Shown: positions 36,048 through 45,817, numbered from the stretch's first letter. The stretch: DNA of 64,000 nt from Virgibacillus dokdonensis (GCF_900166595.1 NZ_LT745763.1:3285333-3349332); one strand, 5' to 3'. A program made the numbers and translations. Notes: generated from the letters alone by a model not told the origin.

Positions 36048-36340
36048 AAAAACCTTCCTCTTCCTCGTTTGCTCCTATAATTTCACTCATGTTTTATATT
36101 ATATCACGGTCAAAACGAATTTTCCTATTATAATAAAGTAACACTTTGTACATTTAGAAATATGGATAGCAACAAGTTTTGTTTTGCGAAAATTCATACC
36201 GAGATGTTCATTCCATACGCTTTTTGTATAGAAAAAACATATATCCTCTTTCGGGTAGGGATGTAAATGGTGAACTTCAGGGACTTTTCCTAAACCCAAG
36301 CGATTTTTTATAACTTTAAATAACTTTCCAGTTCAAACCA
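36048..36340. other. Intergenic region, nothing recognised
   Basis: About 290 AT-rich bases. A 66-codon minus-strand frame (36099-36299) has no ribosome binding site and unnatural composition. No repeat family member was identified. Confidence 0.45.
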
Positions 36341-37129
36341 TTAAATACGGTGGAAAGTTGGCTGTTTATCTTGAAAGGTTGTAACATATCGAAAACCGAG
36401 CTGTCGTAACAATTTTAGCGCATCAGAGACGCCGTATCCAACTGTTTGTGCACGATGAGAATCAGAACCAATCGTAATGATTTCTCCTCCGCATTCTCGA
36501 TACAATTGTAAAATATCTTCACTTGGCATCGCACATGGTAACCCATAACGAAAACCAGAAGTGTTTATTTCAATTCCTTTTCCAGCATAAATGATTGCTT
36601 CAAAAATGTTCGTCAATACATCATAAAAATGATCTTGAACAGGTTTATTTTTAGTATAACGTTTCACTAAATCAATATGCCCTATCACTTGAAAATCTTT
36701 AAAACGTGATACGCAATAAAACAGTTCTTCATAATATTTTCGGTATGCTTCTTCCACAGGCTGTTTTTCGAAAAAATTACTTGTATGCAAGGACTGCTTA
36801 TCGGTTGTATGCATGGAACAAATGATAAAATCAAACGGTGCAGAATGAACAGTTTGGGTACAATTTTTTACTAAATGGGGTTGAACGCCAATTTCCAATC
36901 CTTTACGTATTTTAATTCGTTCTCCGTATTCTCGTTGCATTGCTTGGATTTTTCGATGATAGCTTGCAAGGTCTAGCGAAAAATCAATCGTAGGGTCTGG
37001 GTAATCTTCATCTATATGCTCCGTAAAACAAATTTCGTGTAAACCTTCTTTTATAGCGTATTCTATTGTTTTTTCCATCGGCGTATTGCAATCAGCGGAA
37101 AAATCACTATGAATATGAAAATCAAACAT
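36341..37129 (-). CDS. hisJ: Histidinol-phosphatase, PHP family
   Basis: 262 residues of the PHP fold: FDFHIHSDFSAD (metal His5 and His7), CFTEHIDEDYPD, GLEIGVQPH, ICSMHTTD, GHIDLVKRY and TIGSDSHRAQTVG. It removes phosphate from histidinol phosphate, the step not encoded in the neighbouring his operon. ATG 37129 with AAAAGGAG upstream is preferred to 37156, which precedes that ribosome binding site. It is divergent from hisZ across a 396-base region holding repeat A elements. Confidence 0.9.
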   Translation of the reverse strand: MFDFHIHSDFSADCNTPMEKTIEYAIKEGLHEICFTEHIDEDYPDPTIDFSLDLASYHRKIQAMQREYGERIKIRKGLEIGVQPHLVKNCTQTVHSAPFDFIICSMHTTDKQSLHTSNFFEKQPVEEAYRKYYEELFYCVSRFKDFQVIGHIDLVKRYTKNKPVQDHFYDVLTNIFEAIIYAGKGIEINTSGFRYGLPCAMPSEDILQLYRECGGEIITIGSDSHRAQTVGYGVSDALKLLRQLGFRYVTTFQDKQPTFHRI

Positions 37130-37525
37130 AAAAATTTCGCTCCTTTTAGTTGACATTTTATTCTGTAGTTATTAGAATACTATATAACTTTACTTAGATA
37201 AAGTGATAAAGTAATAAAATGATTTTTACACCAAAGTGAACCTTCTATCCCTAGGAACAATACTCGCCACCATGGAGGCTTCATACGAAAGTATAGTACG
37301 TCATTCGTTTTTCTTATACTATAAATCAAAAAAATCTATAACTTCCTATTCTGTGAAAAAAGGTATTTTTAAGACAATAGTTGGTGCACGAATTTTCATT
37401 CAATGAAATGGAAATCCTTCCACCCTCTGTTTAGTAAAAAAGCTTGGCTTATCACCAAGTCTTTATAGCTAAAACACCGTTGCTTTGCTTATACGATAAA
37501 GCCTAAAAAGAAAGGAGAAATACAA
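37130..37525 (+). repeat. hisJ-hisZ divergent region with two repeat A copies
   Basis: AAAGTGAACCTTCTATCCC at 37233 resembles the left end of family B. 37301-37363 is a partial A (CGTTTTTCTTATACTATAAATC...TTCCTATTCTGTGAAAAAA). 37431-37510 is a better A (AAAAAGCTTGGCTTATCACCAAGTCTTTATAGC...GCTTTGCTTATACGATAAAGCC), ending at the hisZ ribosome binding site. I see no T-box or other known histidine control element here. Confidence 0.6.
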
Positions 37526-38764
37526 ATGATGCACCCTCTGTTACATACACCTTATTTGGATAATGACCTGCTTCAACAGCGCGATAAAATGGTTGCTACA
37601 TTAAAGCAACGGTTTAAAACTTACGGTTATCAGCAAATACAAACAGCAACACTAGAGCCTTATGATCTTTATGTAGGAAATCCCAAGATTGGCAATACAG
37701 ACGAAATGATAAAAGTGATGGATACTTCTGGAAAAGTACTTGTATTACGACCTGATGTTACAATTCCGATCACACAGCAAATTGCTACCGCACATATGAA
37801 TGTTGGTGAAGATACTCGGCTATTTTACATCATGGATGTCTTCGGCTATCGATTTGAAGACGATCAAAAACAACGTACACAAGCAGGAGTTGAATATTTT
37901 AGCAACCGCACCCCTGCTGGTGATGCAGAAGTCATTGCCCTTGCCATTCATATATTAAAAGATTGTGGTTTTCCAGAATTTAAATTGGAGATTGGCCATG
38001 CTGGTTTTTTTCGAGCATTGCTAGCCCAAGCAAATTTATCTAATGAACAAATTGCTCCCTTACAAACATATATTCAAACGAAAAATATTGCAGAAATGGT
38101 TGATTATTTAGCTACCCTCCCTATTCAAGAAACAGTTAAAGAAGCAATGCAGCATATTCCATTTCTTTACGGAGAACCAAATGAAGTGATGGAAGGAATC
38201 AAGCAGAACGGGTTAAATGGGATAGTACAAGCAGAATTAACTTATTTGGTTGATGTGTATAACAGCATTCAAGCATACGGACTTACAGATCATATTGTGT
38301 TTAACCTAGGACTTATCAATGATATGAACTACTACTCCGATGTTATTTTTCAAGGATTTGTCAACCAAGTCGGAAAGCCTGTTGTTATGGGAGGAAGATA
38401 CGATGGCTTAGGTGATTACTTCGGGGCTCGTATTCCAGCAATCGGTTTTGCCTTTGATGTTGATTTGTTACTTCATGCAGCAAAACAGCACGGTTTGTTC
38501 ACTACATTAAAGGAGGATGAACCCATAGCAGTATCATATAATATTTCCCAGCAAAAGGAAGCATTAGCTATCGCGCTAGCATTACGCGAACGAGGATACG
38601 CCGTCGTCACCTACTCAACAAATGACAACCGACAAGCTGCTTCTAAAGAAACCGTACACATTATTTGTGAAACTGATTCATATAACCTTTATCACGGTGA
38701 GCAAGCTATTTCATTTCAGCATATTTCAGAAGTAATCCAATTGTTACAAGAAAGGGGGAGTTAA
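37526..38764 (+). CDS. hisZ: ATP phosphoribosyltransferase regulatory subunit
   Basis: 412 residues. HisRS-like catalytic core (LRPDVTIPITQQIAT motif 2 region, FNLGLINDMNYYSDVIFQGF, GGRYDGLGDYFG motif 3) without a functional anticodon domain. It forms a complex with the short HisG and confers histidine feedback control. ATG 37526 has AAAGGAG upstream. First gene of the his cluster; two-base spacing or less to hisG indicates coupling. Confidence 0.93.
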   Translation: MMHPLLHTPYLDNDLLQQRDKMVATLKQRFKTYGYQQIQTATLEPYDLYVGNPKIGNTDEMIKVMDTSGKVLVLRPDVTIPITQQIATAHMNVGEDTRLFYIMDVFGYRFEDDQKQRTQAGVEYFSNRTPAGDAEVIALAIHILKDCGFPEFKLEIGHAGFFRALLAQANLSNEQIAPLQTYIQTKNIAEMVDYLATLPIQETVKEAMQHIPFLYGEPNEVMEGIKQNGLNGIVQAELTYLVDVYNSIQAYGLTDHIVFNLGLINDMNYYSDVIFQGFVNQVGKPVVMGGRYDGLGDYFGARIPAIGFAFDVDLLLHAAKQHGLFTTLKEDEPIAVSYNISQQKEALAIALALRERGYAVVTYSTNDNRQAASKETVHIICETDSYNLYHGEQAISFQHISEVIQLLQERGS

Positions 38765-39391
38765 ATGGCTGCATTTACAATCGCCGTTGCCAAAGGTCGG
38801 ACAGCAGATCAATCGATTCATTTACTGGACAGTATGGGGATTACATTCCAACAGTTAACTTCTTCTAGCAGAAAACTAATTTTTTATAACAGTGATGAAA
38901 CGATTAAATTAATCTTTGTAAAAGGTGTAGATGTACCTACTTATGTAGCAAAAGGAGCAGCGGATATAGGAATTGTAGGAAAAGACAATATTTTGGAATC
39001 ACAAGCAGATGTCTACGAAGTTCTCGACTTAAAAATTGGCACGTGTAAATTTGCCGTTGCTGGAAAGCCCGGACAACTTTTAGATACGATAAAGCCATTA
39101 ACAATTGCTACAAAATATCCAACCATTGCACGAAACTATTTTTCTCGTAAAGGGAAATCAATAGATATTGTGAAATTGAACGGATCTGTCGAATTAGCCC
39201 CGTTAATTGGCTTAGCAGATGTCATTGTTGATATCGTAGAAACTGGCAACACATTAAGGGAAAACGGCTTGATTATTTTAGAGGAAGTAGAACCAATTAG
39301 CACAAGACTGATCGTAAATAAGGCAAGCTTTGCATTAAAATCACAAGCAATCCATTCGTTTATTCAAGAAGTTCAGAAAAACTTAACGTAG
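38765..39391 (+). CDS. hisG: ATP phosphoribosyltransferase, short form
   Basis: 208 residues, the short HisG lacking the C-terminal regulatory domain, which explains the adjacent hisZ. Motifs: IAVAKGRTADQ, DVPTYVAKGAADIGIVGKDN and the PRPP site DVIVDIVETGNTLRENG. It catalyses the first committed step of histidine synthesis. It begins directly after the hisZ stop. Confidence 0.95.
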   Translation: MAAFTIAVAKGRTADQSIHLLDSMGITFQQLTSSSRKLIFYNSDETIKLIFVKGVDVPTYVAKGAADIGIVGKDNILESQADVYEVLDLKIGTCKFAVAGKPGQLLDTIKPLTIATKYPTIARNYFSRKGKSIDIVKLNGSVELAPLIGLADVIVDIVETGNTLRENGLIILEEVEPISTRLIVNKASFALKSQAIHSFIQEVQKNLT

Positions 39392-39641
39392 CACCATTCT
39401 TTATGGATTAGAAAAACTGTCATTATTTGTATGAAAACTCGCTTGCCAGTATTTTTCATAATGATGTAGTTCAATAAATCTAAGTCTACTATATTTAGTA
39501 ACAAAGATGACTAAGTGACCTTTTTGAAGAGGAGAGAACCTTAACATATATTTTTTCCCACAGTGAGAAAAGGGATATAGATGTTGTTATCCCTCATAGA
39601 TTTACGCAGCATTTTTCAGTCCTAAAAATGGAGGAATTGAT
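39392..39641 (+). repeat. Gap inside the his cluster with repeat B remnant
   Basis: 39553-39620 (TTCCCACAGTGAGAAAAGGG, then TAGATGTTGTTATCCCTC and GCAGCATTTTTCAG) resembles the right half of family B with losses. It separates hisG from hisD within an otherwise collinear operon. Confidence 0.45.
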
Positions 39642-40937
39642 ATGGAACGCTTAACGAAACAACAATATTGGGATTATAAAGAAAGAAGCGCACAACTTAT
39701 GGAGGAAAAAGAGGCAGCACGTAACGAAACGGTGTTGGAAATTATTAAGCGCGTTCGAAACGAAGGAGATCAAGCAGTCCGCTCTTTCACAGAAAAATTT
39801 GACCGTGTCCAAATCCTTGATTTCACCGTTTCGGAGGAGGAGTTTGCCGAAGCTAGAAAATCCGTATCTCCTGCTTTTATGAAGGCAATTAAAGCAGCGA
39901 CAGAAAATATTTCCCAATACCATAAAAAACAGTTGGAGCAATCCTGGTTAGATATGAGTGAGCCTGGAAAAGTGATCGGACAGAAGGTTACGCCTTTGGA
40001 TCGTGTGGCAATTTACGTACCTGGCGGAAAAGCAGCGTATCCTTCCACCGTATTAATGAACGCTATACCAGCCAAAATTGCGGGTGTAAAGCATATTTAT
40101 ATTACGACGCCACCACAAGCAGACGCTAAAATTAATCCGTATGTATTAGTAGCGGCAAAGGAAGCCGGCGTTGAAAACATCTATAAGATTGGCGGAGCAC
40201 AATCAATTGCAGCTTTTGCTTACGGTACAGAATCCGTACCCAAAGTACAAAAGATTACTGGACCTGGAAATGCTTATGTAGCAAGCGCAAAAAAATGGGT
40301 GTATGGTGATGTAGCCATTGATATGATTGCGGGGCCAAGTGAAATTTTAGTCGTCGCCGATGAAACAGCAAACGCAGACTTTGTCGCAGCCGATTTACTC
40401 TCACAAGCAGAACACGATGAAGAAGCACGTGCCGTTTGTATAACGACAAGCGATGCACAAGCAGATGCCATTGAACAAGCGGTACGTTCCCAAACAAAAA
40501 ATTTGACAAGAAAAGAAATTATTAAAAAATCGCTTGCCCAGCACGGCAAAATCATTGTCGTTGATACAATAGATGATGCTTTTCCCATTGTAAATGACAT
40601 CGCTCCAGAACATTTACAGCTCATGATTGCGAATCCAATGGAAAAGCTTGGCGCGGTAAAACATGCGGGTGCTATCTTTTTAGGAAATTATTCACCAGAA
40701 GCTTTAGGAGATTACGTTGCCGGACCGAACCATACGTTACCGACAAACGGCACGGCTACGTTTGCTTCCCCGCTCGGTGTGTATGATTTTATGAAAAAGT
40801 CAAGCGTTATTTATTATGATAAACCTTCACTACTTGCTAGTGCAGATACGATTATAGAGATTGCTAATACAGAGCAGTTAACCGCACATGCGCAATCCGT
40901 ACAGATACGAAAGGAGGAGACAGATGCGAAACCATAA
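39642..40937 (+). CDS. hisD: Histidinol dehydrogenase
   Basis: 431 residues. DRVAIYVPGGKAAYPSTVLM, KITGPGNAYVASAKKWVYG, GPSEILVVADETAN, DLLSQAEHDEEARA (zinc and catalytic residues), PEHLQLM and AGPNHTLPTNGTATFASPL. It performs the final two oxidation steps, histidinol to histidine, using two NAD. ATG follows AATGGAGGAATTGAT. hisB starts within its last 14 bases. Confidence 0.95.
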   Translation: MERLTKQQYWDYKERSAQLMEEKEAARNETVLEIIKRVRNEGDQAVRSFTEKFDRVQILDFTVSEEEFAEARKSVSPAFMKAIKAATENISQYHKKQLEQSWLDMSEPGKVIGQKVTPLDRVAIYVPGGKAAYPSTVLMNAIPAKIAGVKHIYITTPPQADAKINPYVLVAAKEAGVENIYKIGGAQSIAAFAYGTESVPKVQKITGPGNAYVASAKKWVYGDVAIDMIAGPSEILVVADETANADFVAADLLSQAEHDEEARAVCITTSDAQADAIEQAVRSQTKNLTRKEIIKKSLAQHGKIIVVDTIDDAFPIVNDIAPEHLQLMIANPMEKLGAVKHAGAIFLGNYSPEALGDYVAGPNHTLPTNGTATFASPLGVYDFMKKSSVIYYDKPSLLASADTIIEIANTEQLTAHAQSVQIRKEETDAKP

Positions 40938-41508
40938 TATAAGCCGGTCGACCACAGAAACATCTATTGATTTAAAACTTGCTATCGATGGTACGGGGAA
41001 AAGCTCGATTCAAACAGGGATTGGTTTCTTTGATCATATGTTAACTCTTGCAACGAAACATGGATTAATGGATGTAGAAGTTCATTGCCAAGGAGATTTA
41101 GAGGTGGATCAACACCATTCCGTAGAAGATGTTGGTATCGCATTTGGTGAAGCTTTCCGCAATGCACTAGGAGATAAAGCAGGCATTACTCGTTATGCAA
41201 GTATTACAACCCCAATGGACGAGGCGTTATCAACCGTATCATTAGATATAAGTGGTAGAGCCTACCTCGTTTATCAAGTTGAAGGTTTAAAAGATAAAGT
41301 TGGAAACTTTGATACAGAATTGGTGGAGGAATTTTTTCAAGCATTTACTAGCAATGCAAAGGTAACCTTACACATTCACCAAGTTTATGGAAAAAATACA
41401 CACCATATTATTGAATCGATTTTCAAAGGCTTCGGTCGAGCACTTGACACAGCAACAGAAAGAAGTGGAAAAATTACAGGGATTCCTTCCACAAAAGGAA
41501 CGTTATAA
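40924..41508 (+). CDS. hisB: Imidazoleglycerol-phosphate dehydratase
   Basis: 194 residues, single-domain HisB. Manganese-binding motifs DHMLTLATKHGLMD, DQHHSVEDVGIAFGEA and KNTHHIIESIFKGFGRAL are all present. The longer frame from 40888 overlaps hisD more; ATG 40924 has AAAGGAGGAG at the right distance. The phosphatase domain found in some enteric HisB proteins is absent, consistent with a separate hisJ. Confidence 0.95.
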   Translation: MRNHNISRSTTETSIDLKLAIDGTGKSSIQTGIGFFDHMLTLATKHGLMDVEVHCQGDLEVDQHHSVEDVGIAFGEAFRNALGDKAGITRYASITTPMDEALSTVSLDISGRAYLVYQVEGLKDKVGNFDTELVEEFFQAFTSNAKVTLHIHQVYGKNTHHIIESIFKGFGRALDTATERSGKITGIPSTKGTL

Positions 41509-41517
41509 AGCGGATAT

Positions 41518-41795
41518 TCCATTAGTGAGGGTTTTCACGGCTTGTTTAGACTAAGATGATGGTTTCTCCAACTTAGACTTGTCCAGCTCACATGGTGTGC
41601 GTGTTGCAGCATCTTATATCCCGATGAAATCCAATAATGCAAGGGAAAACTTATCCTATTGCTAAATATTTATAACGAAAGACCTTTGTTCCTATGTTGT
41701 TCTCTTCTGTAGTGCAATTAGGATTTAAAAGCCTCCTATGCTAGTTACCTCTTCGTTTCTTAAAATGGGGGACTCGCAACAGCTTATATTTTAAA
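41518..41795 (+). repeat. Composite of repeats B and A between hisB and hisH
   Basis: 41518-41620 follows family B (TTAGTGAGGG..., ATGATGGTTTCTCCAACTTAGACTTGTCCAGCTCACATG..., TTGCAGCATCTTATA). 41660-41735 has A-like pieces (AACTTATCC...TTTATAACGAAAGACC...CTTCTGTAGTGCAATTAGG). 41736-41795 returns to a B-type right end (TGGGGGACTCGCAACAGCTTATA). It interrupts the operon. Confidence 0.5.
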
Positions 41796-41810
41796 GAAAG
41801 GAGCGAATCG

Positions 41811-42416
41811 ATGATTTCTATTATTGATTACGGAGCTGGTAATACGAAAAGCTTGCAATTTGCGCTAAATAAAATTGGGGTAGATTCCCACATTACAACC
41901 GATAAAACGACTATAAAGAAAAGTGATGCGATCATTTTACCAGGTGTAGGCGCCTTTCAAGATGCCATGCATGCATTAGACACTCAAAATTTAACGAGCT
42001 TCATTAAACAAGAAGCAGCTACAGGCAAACCACTACTAGGTATTTGTCTTGGCATGCAATTATTCTATGAATCTAGTGATGAAGACGGAGAAACAAAAGG
42101 GTTCGGGTTTTTAACTGGAAAAGTGAAAAAAATTCCTAATGACGTTAAGGTTCCTCATATGGGCTGGAACAACCTCCATAAATACCGGAATAGTTCTTTA
42201 TGTAAACAAATTACGGATGAAGCATTTGTTTACTTTGTCCATTCCTATGCTGCTACAGATGTAGATACGAATACGTTAGTAGCCAGCGCGGCTTATGGGA
42301 TGCGCATTCCTGCAATCGTACAACAGAACAATATTATTGGTATGCAATTTCACCCAGAAAAAAGCGGGGCAACAGGGTTACAACTTTTAGCAAATTTTAA
42401 GGAGATGATAGCATGA
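41811..42416 (+). CDS. hisH: Imidazole glycerol phosphate synthase, glutaminase subunit
   Basis: 201 residues, class I glutamine amidotransferase: nucleophile Cys79 in GICLGMQLFYES, oxyanion region PGVGAFQDAM, and the His-Glu pair in FHPEKSG. It supplies ammonia to HisF. ATG follows AAAGGAGCG. Four-base overlap with hisA (ATGA). Confidence 0.95.
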   Translation: MISIIDYGAGNTKSLQFALNKIGVDSHITTDKTTIKKSDAIILPGVGAFQDAMHALDTQNLTSFIKQEAATGKPLLGICLGMQLFYESSDEDGETKGFGFLTGKVKKIPNDVKVPHMGWNNLHKYRNSSLCKQITDEAFVYFVHSYAATDVDTNTLVASAAYGMRIPAIVQQNNIIGMQFHPEKSGATGLQLLANFKEMIA

Positions 42417-43135
42417 TTTTATTTCCAGCCATCGATATTAAAGACGGGAAATGCGTTCGTTTAACACAAGGAGATTACGATCAAGTAAATGTCTATAGTG
42501 ATACACCAGTTACTGTGGCAAAAGATTGGGAAGCGCAAGGTGCAGCCTATCTTCACCTCGTCGATTTAGATGGAGCGAAATCAGGTGTTTCCACGAACGA
42601 ACCTATCATTAGAGAGATCGCTCAAAATGTCTCCCTGCCAATCCAAGTAGGAGGCGGCATTCGTAGTTTACAAGTAGTGGAGAAGTACTTATCTGCGGGA
42701 ATAGATCGCGTCATCCTCGGAACTGCCGCTATCAAAGACCAGTCTTTCTTGCAAACTGCTCTGTCTAAATTTCCTCATCAAGTTGCTGTATCGATCGATG
42801 CACGAAATGGTTATGTCGCAACAGATGGATGGACAAAGACAAGTGAAAGGAAGGCCATTGATCTTGTGCAAGAATTAGAAGATCTAGGATTGCAAACAAT
42901 TGTTTACACCGATATTTTAAAAGACGGCATGCTAAAAGGGCCCAATTTTCATGAATTAGAAAACTTACAAGCAATTACTTCTATTAATATTATCGCTTCT
43001 GGTGGGGTTACAACAATTGCCGACATAAAACAATTAGCACAAATGAACTTATATGGAGCAATTATTGGTAAAGCGCTTTATGACAATTCCCTTCCTTTAG
43101 AAGCGAGCTTGGAGGCAGTAAAACATGCTCACTAA
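42413..43135 (+). CDS. hisA: Phosphoribosylformimino-5-aminoimidazole carboxamide isomerase
   Basis: 240-residue (beta/alpha)8 barrel with catalytic Asp8 (LFPAIDIKDGKCVRL), VGGGIRSLQ, VYTDILKDGMLKGPN (second catalytic Asp) and IASGGVTTIADI phosphate site. It isomerises ProFAR to PRFAR. The stop overlaps hisF by 11 bases. Confidence 0.95.
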   Translation: MILFPAIDIKDGKCVRLTQGDYDQVNVYSDTPVTVAKDWEAQGAAYLHLVDLDGAKSGVSTNEPIIREIAQNVSLPIQVGGGIRSLQVVEKYLSAGIDRVILGTAAIKDQSFLQTALSKFPHQVAVSIDARNGYVATDGWTKTSERKAIDLVQELEDLGLQTIVYTDILKDGMLKGPNFHELENLQAITSINIIASGGVTTIADIKQLAQMNLYGAIIGKALYDNSLPLEASLEAVKHAH

Positions 43136-43892
43136 ACGAATTATCCCATGTTTGGATGTCGATAAAGGACGTGTCGTCAAAGGAAAAAAGTTTACAAACA
43201 TCCAAGACGTTGCCGATCCAGTAAAATTAGCGCAACGGTACAACAAGGCAGGTGCTGATGAGCTTGTCTTTTATGATATTACAGCTTCAAACGAAGATCG
43301 AGATATTTTCGTCGATGTAGTAGAGCAAGTCGCTACTGAAATTGCGATTCCCTTTACCGTAGGCGGTGGTATAAGAACCGTAGAAGATATTCATAGCGTA
43401 TTACGTGCAGGCGCTGACAAAGTTTCGATAAATAGTGCTGCCGTACAGCAACCAGATTTGATTGAAGAAGCAGCTAAGAAATTTGGAAAGCAGTGCATTG
43501 TCCTATCCATTGACGCCAAACAAACAAATGACGGAAGATGGGCAGTCTATATCCATGGGGGCAGAAAACAAACTGCTTTAAATGCCGTGGATTGGGCTGA
43601 GCAAGGCGAAGCACTCGGTGCAGGAGAACTTGTGCTCAACGCAATTAATACAGATGGCGAAAAAAACGGCTACGACCTAGATTTAATGCATGCTGTTGCA
43701 CAAGCAGTCAATATTCCCATCGTCGCCAGTGGAGGGGCTGGTAAAATGGAACATTTTTCGCAAGTTTTACAACCGACGTATGCAGATGCAGCTCTAGCAG
43801 CTTCCGTATTCCACTACGGCGAAATACCTATTCCCGCATTGAAAGCTTATTTAGCTACCCAAGGCATCACAGTAAGACCCATCCCCCATTAA
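43125..43892 (+). CDS. hisF: Imidazole glycerol phosphate synthase, cyclase subunit
   Basis: 255-residue barrel homologous to His[19 protein letters not shown] (catalytic Asp11), [35 protein letters not shown] (second catalytic Asp) and [12 protein letters not shown]. It works with HisH. After its stop the operon is interrupted by the 21 bp repeat array D3. Confidence 0.95.
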   Translation: MLTKRIIPCLDVDKGRVVKGKKFTNIQDVADPVKLAQRYNKAGADELVFYDITASNEDRDIFVDVVEQVATEIAIPFTVGGGIRTVEDIHSVLRAGADKVSINSAAVQQPDLIEEAAKKFGKQCIVLSIDAKQTNDGRWAVYIHGGRKQTALNAVDWAEQGEALGAGELVLNAINTDGEKNGYDLDLMHAVAQAVNIPIVASGGAGKMEHFSQVLQPTYADAALAASVFHYGEIPIPALKAYLATQGITVRPIPH

Positions 43893-43893
43893 T

Positions 43894-44040
43894 AAGGGAG
43901 TGAGCGGATTCTGCGCGAGGGTGAGCGAGTTTCAGACGAACGTGAGCGAATCCACCGTGGGATGAGCGGAGTTTCAGACGAACATGAGCGAATTCTGCGC
44001 GAGAGCGGGCGGATTTACGACGATCATGAGCGAGTTTCAT
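43894..44040 (+). repeat. 21 bp repeat array D3 inside the his operon
   Basis: Seven units at a 21-base step (one 20/22 compensating pair), each with a GTGAGCG(A/G)(G/A)TTTC-like core followed by AGACGAAC or CTGCGCGAG. It fills almost the whole gap between hisF and hisI. Unit sequence is closest to D2 (25522) and D1 (1919). Confidence 0.8.
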
Positions 44041-44093
44041 GAGAAGCACGCTTAAAAAGCAATACAGAAATCACTATATAAGGAGAGATGATG

Positions 44094-44720
44094 ATGAAGC
44101 AAATAACGTTTGATGATAACGGACTCGTTCCTGCTATTGTACAAGATACAGATACAGGTCAGGTTTTAACGCTAGCGTATATGAATGAAGAAGCGCTTAA
44201 GAAAACAATAGCGACAAAAGAAGCATGGTTCTATAGCCGAAAGCGTCAGGAACTATGGCATAAAGGAGCGACATCTGGAAATAAACAGGTGGTACACTCC
44301 ATGTCTATCGATTGTGATCAAGATGCTATTCTGCTGCAAGTGAAGCCGCAGGGGCCTGCTTGCCATACAGGAGAAGAAACCTGCTTTCATAAGGATGTTT
44401 TCCAAGACCAACCTGCCTCATTTATCATGACGAAACAATTAACAGAAAAAATTAAAACTCGTAAAGAAAATCCTTTACCAGGTGCATACACGACATACTT
44501 ATTTGCAGAAGGCATGGATAAAATTTTAAAGAAAGTGGGCGAAGAAACAAGTGAGGTCATTATCGGCGCGAAAAATAACGATAAATCTGAAGTAACATGG
44601 GAGATTGCTGATTTAACCTATCATACGCTTGTGTTAATGGAACTACTGGATGTATCTGTTACAGATATTAAGCGTGAATTGTTAAAAAGGCATTTACAAA
44701 AAGGGGATGGAAAGAAATGA
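44094..44720 (+). CDS. hisI: Phosphoribosyl-AMP cyclohydrolase / phosphoribosyl-ATP pyrophosphohydrolase fusion
   Basis: 208 residues: HisI domain (about 1-112) with AWFYSRKRQELWHKGATSGN, DCDQDAILLQV and the zinc Cys motif ACHTGEETCF, then HisE (115-208) with MDKILKKVGEETSEVIIGAK and WEIADLTYHTLVLM. It performs steps two and three of the pathway. Three ATG codons stand in a row; AGGAG spacing favours the third (44094). Overlaps hisC by four bases. Confidence 0.93.
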   Translation: MKQITFDDNGLVPAIVQDTDTGQVLTLAYMNEEALKKTIATKEAWFYSRKRQELWHKGATSGNKQVVHSMSIDCDQDAILLQVKPQGPACHTGEETCFHKDVFQDQPASFIMTKQLTEKIKTRKENPLPGAYTTYLFAEGMDKILKKVGEETSEVIIGAKNNDKSEVTWEIADLTYHTLVLMELLDVSVTDIKRELLKRHLQKGDGKK

Positions 44721-45778
44721 AATATTGGAGTGAAGTAGCTAAACGATCAACCCCATATGTTCCGGGTGAACAATTAAATGATCCAGCTATTATTAAACTA
44801 AATACAAATGAAAATCCCTATCCTCCGTCGCCAAATGTGCAGGAAGCAATCAAACAAGAGATGAACCAAGCATTACATCTTTACCCGTCACCGACTGTTG
44901 ACAGTTTAAGAGAGAGCATTGCTAAACAGGAGGGGACGGAAAAGGAATCTGTTTTTGTTGGAAATGGCTCCGATGAAGTACTAGCGTTCGCATTTATGGG
45001 GCTATTTTCACCAACTCGAACGATACGATTTCCAGCAATTACATATAGCTTTTACCCTGTCTACGCCAATCTTTTTCAAATTCCGTATGAAGAAGTGCCA
45101 TTAACGAATAATTTCACATTAGATGAGAAAGCTTTTTTTCATACAAAAGGCGGAGTTATTCTACCAAATCCAAATGCGCCGACAAGCATATTTACTAGCT
45201 TAGAAAAATTGGAAGAAATCATTCAACATAATCCAGATAATGTCGTTATTATTGATGAAGCTTACATTGATTTTGCACCAGAATCTGCCATAGCACTAAC
45301 GCATAAGTATGAGCAGCTGTTAATTGTAAAAACTTTTTCAAAGTCACGTTCTTTAGCTGGATTACGTGTTGGCTACGCAATTGGACATCCAAATTTAATT
45401 GGAGCGTTAACCCGTATAAAAGACTCCTTTAATTCTTATACGATAGACAGGCTTGCTATAGTCGGTGCAAAAGCAGCTATGGAAGATGCTGCTTACTTGA
45501 AAGAAACGACTCGTAAGATTATTCAAACTCGGAAGTGGACGCAAGAACAGATGGAAAAGCGCGATTTCCATGTGCTCCCAAGCGCAACTAATTTTCTATT
45601 TGTTCAACATCCTGATTATAATGGAGAACAATTATATGAGCGTTTAAAGGCGAAAAAAATTCTCATACGCCATTTTCGTAAATCTGGCATAGAAAATTAT
45701 ATGCGAATTACCATTGGTACAGACGAGATGATGCAACAGTTTTTGTTGGTGTTGGATGAAATTATGCAGAATACGTAA
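44717..45778 (+). CDS. hisC: Histidinol-phosphate aminotransferase
   Basis: 353-residue PLP fold-type I aminotransferase: KLNTNENPYPPSP, GNGSDEVLAFAF, PNPNAPTS, VIIDEAYIDFAP, the PLP Lys in TFSKSRSLAGLRVGYA and RITIGTDEMM. It converts imidazole-acetol phosphate to histidinol phosphate. In Bacillus subtilis this gene lies with trp genes; here it closes the his cluster, with a four-base overlap to hisI. Confidence 0.93.
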   Translation: MKYWSEVAKRSTPYVPGEQLNDPAIIKLNTNENPYPPSPNVQEAIKQEMNQALHLYPSPTVDSLRESIAKQEGTEKESVFVGNGSDEVLAFAFMGLFSPTRTIRFPAITYSFYPVYANLFQIPYEEVPLTNNFTLDEKAFFHTKGGVILPNPNAPTSIFTSLEKLEEIIQHNPDNVVIIDEAYIDFAPESAIALTHKYEQLLIVKTFSKSRSLAGLRVGYAIGHPNLIGALTRIKDSFNSYTIDRLAIVGAKAAMEDAAYLKETTRKIIQTRKWTQEQMEKRDFHVLPSATNFLFVQHPDYNGEQLYERLKAKKILIRHFRKSGIENYMRITIGTDEMMQQFLLVLDEIMQNT

Positions 45779-45817
45779 ATGCTTTTACTTCTGTTTCGAA
45801 TTCGTTTTCGCACCTAA

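Noticed and set aside
36099..36299. 66-codon minus-strand frame
   Set aside because: No ribosome binding site; low-complexity residues; antisense alternatives equally open.
37130..37525. Histidine T-box or other leader before hisZ
   Set aside because: No T-box antiterminator sequence was found; the region is accounted for by A elements.
43894..44040. 21 bp array considered as a CRISPR array
   Set aside because: Units are contiguous and degenerate without unique spacers, and no cas genes are present.
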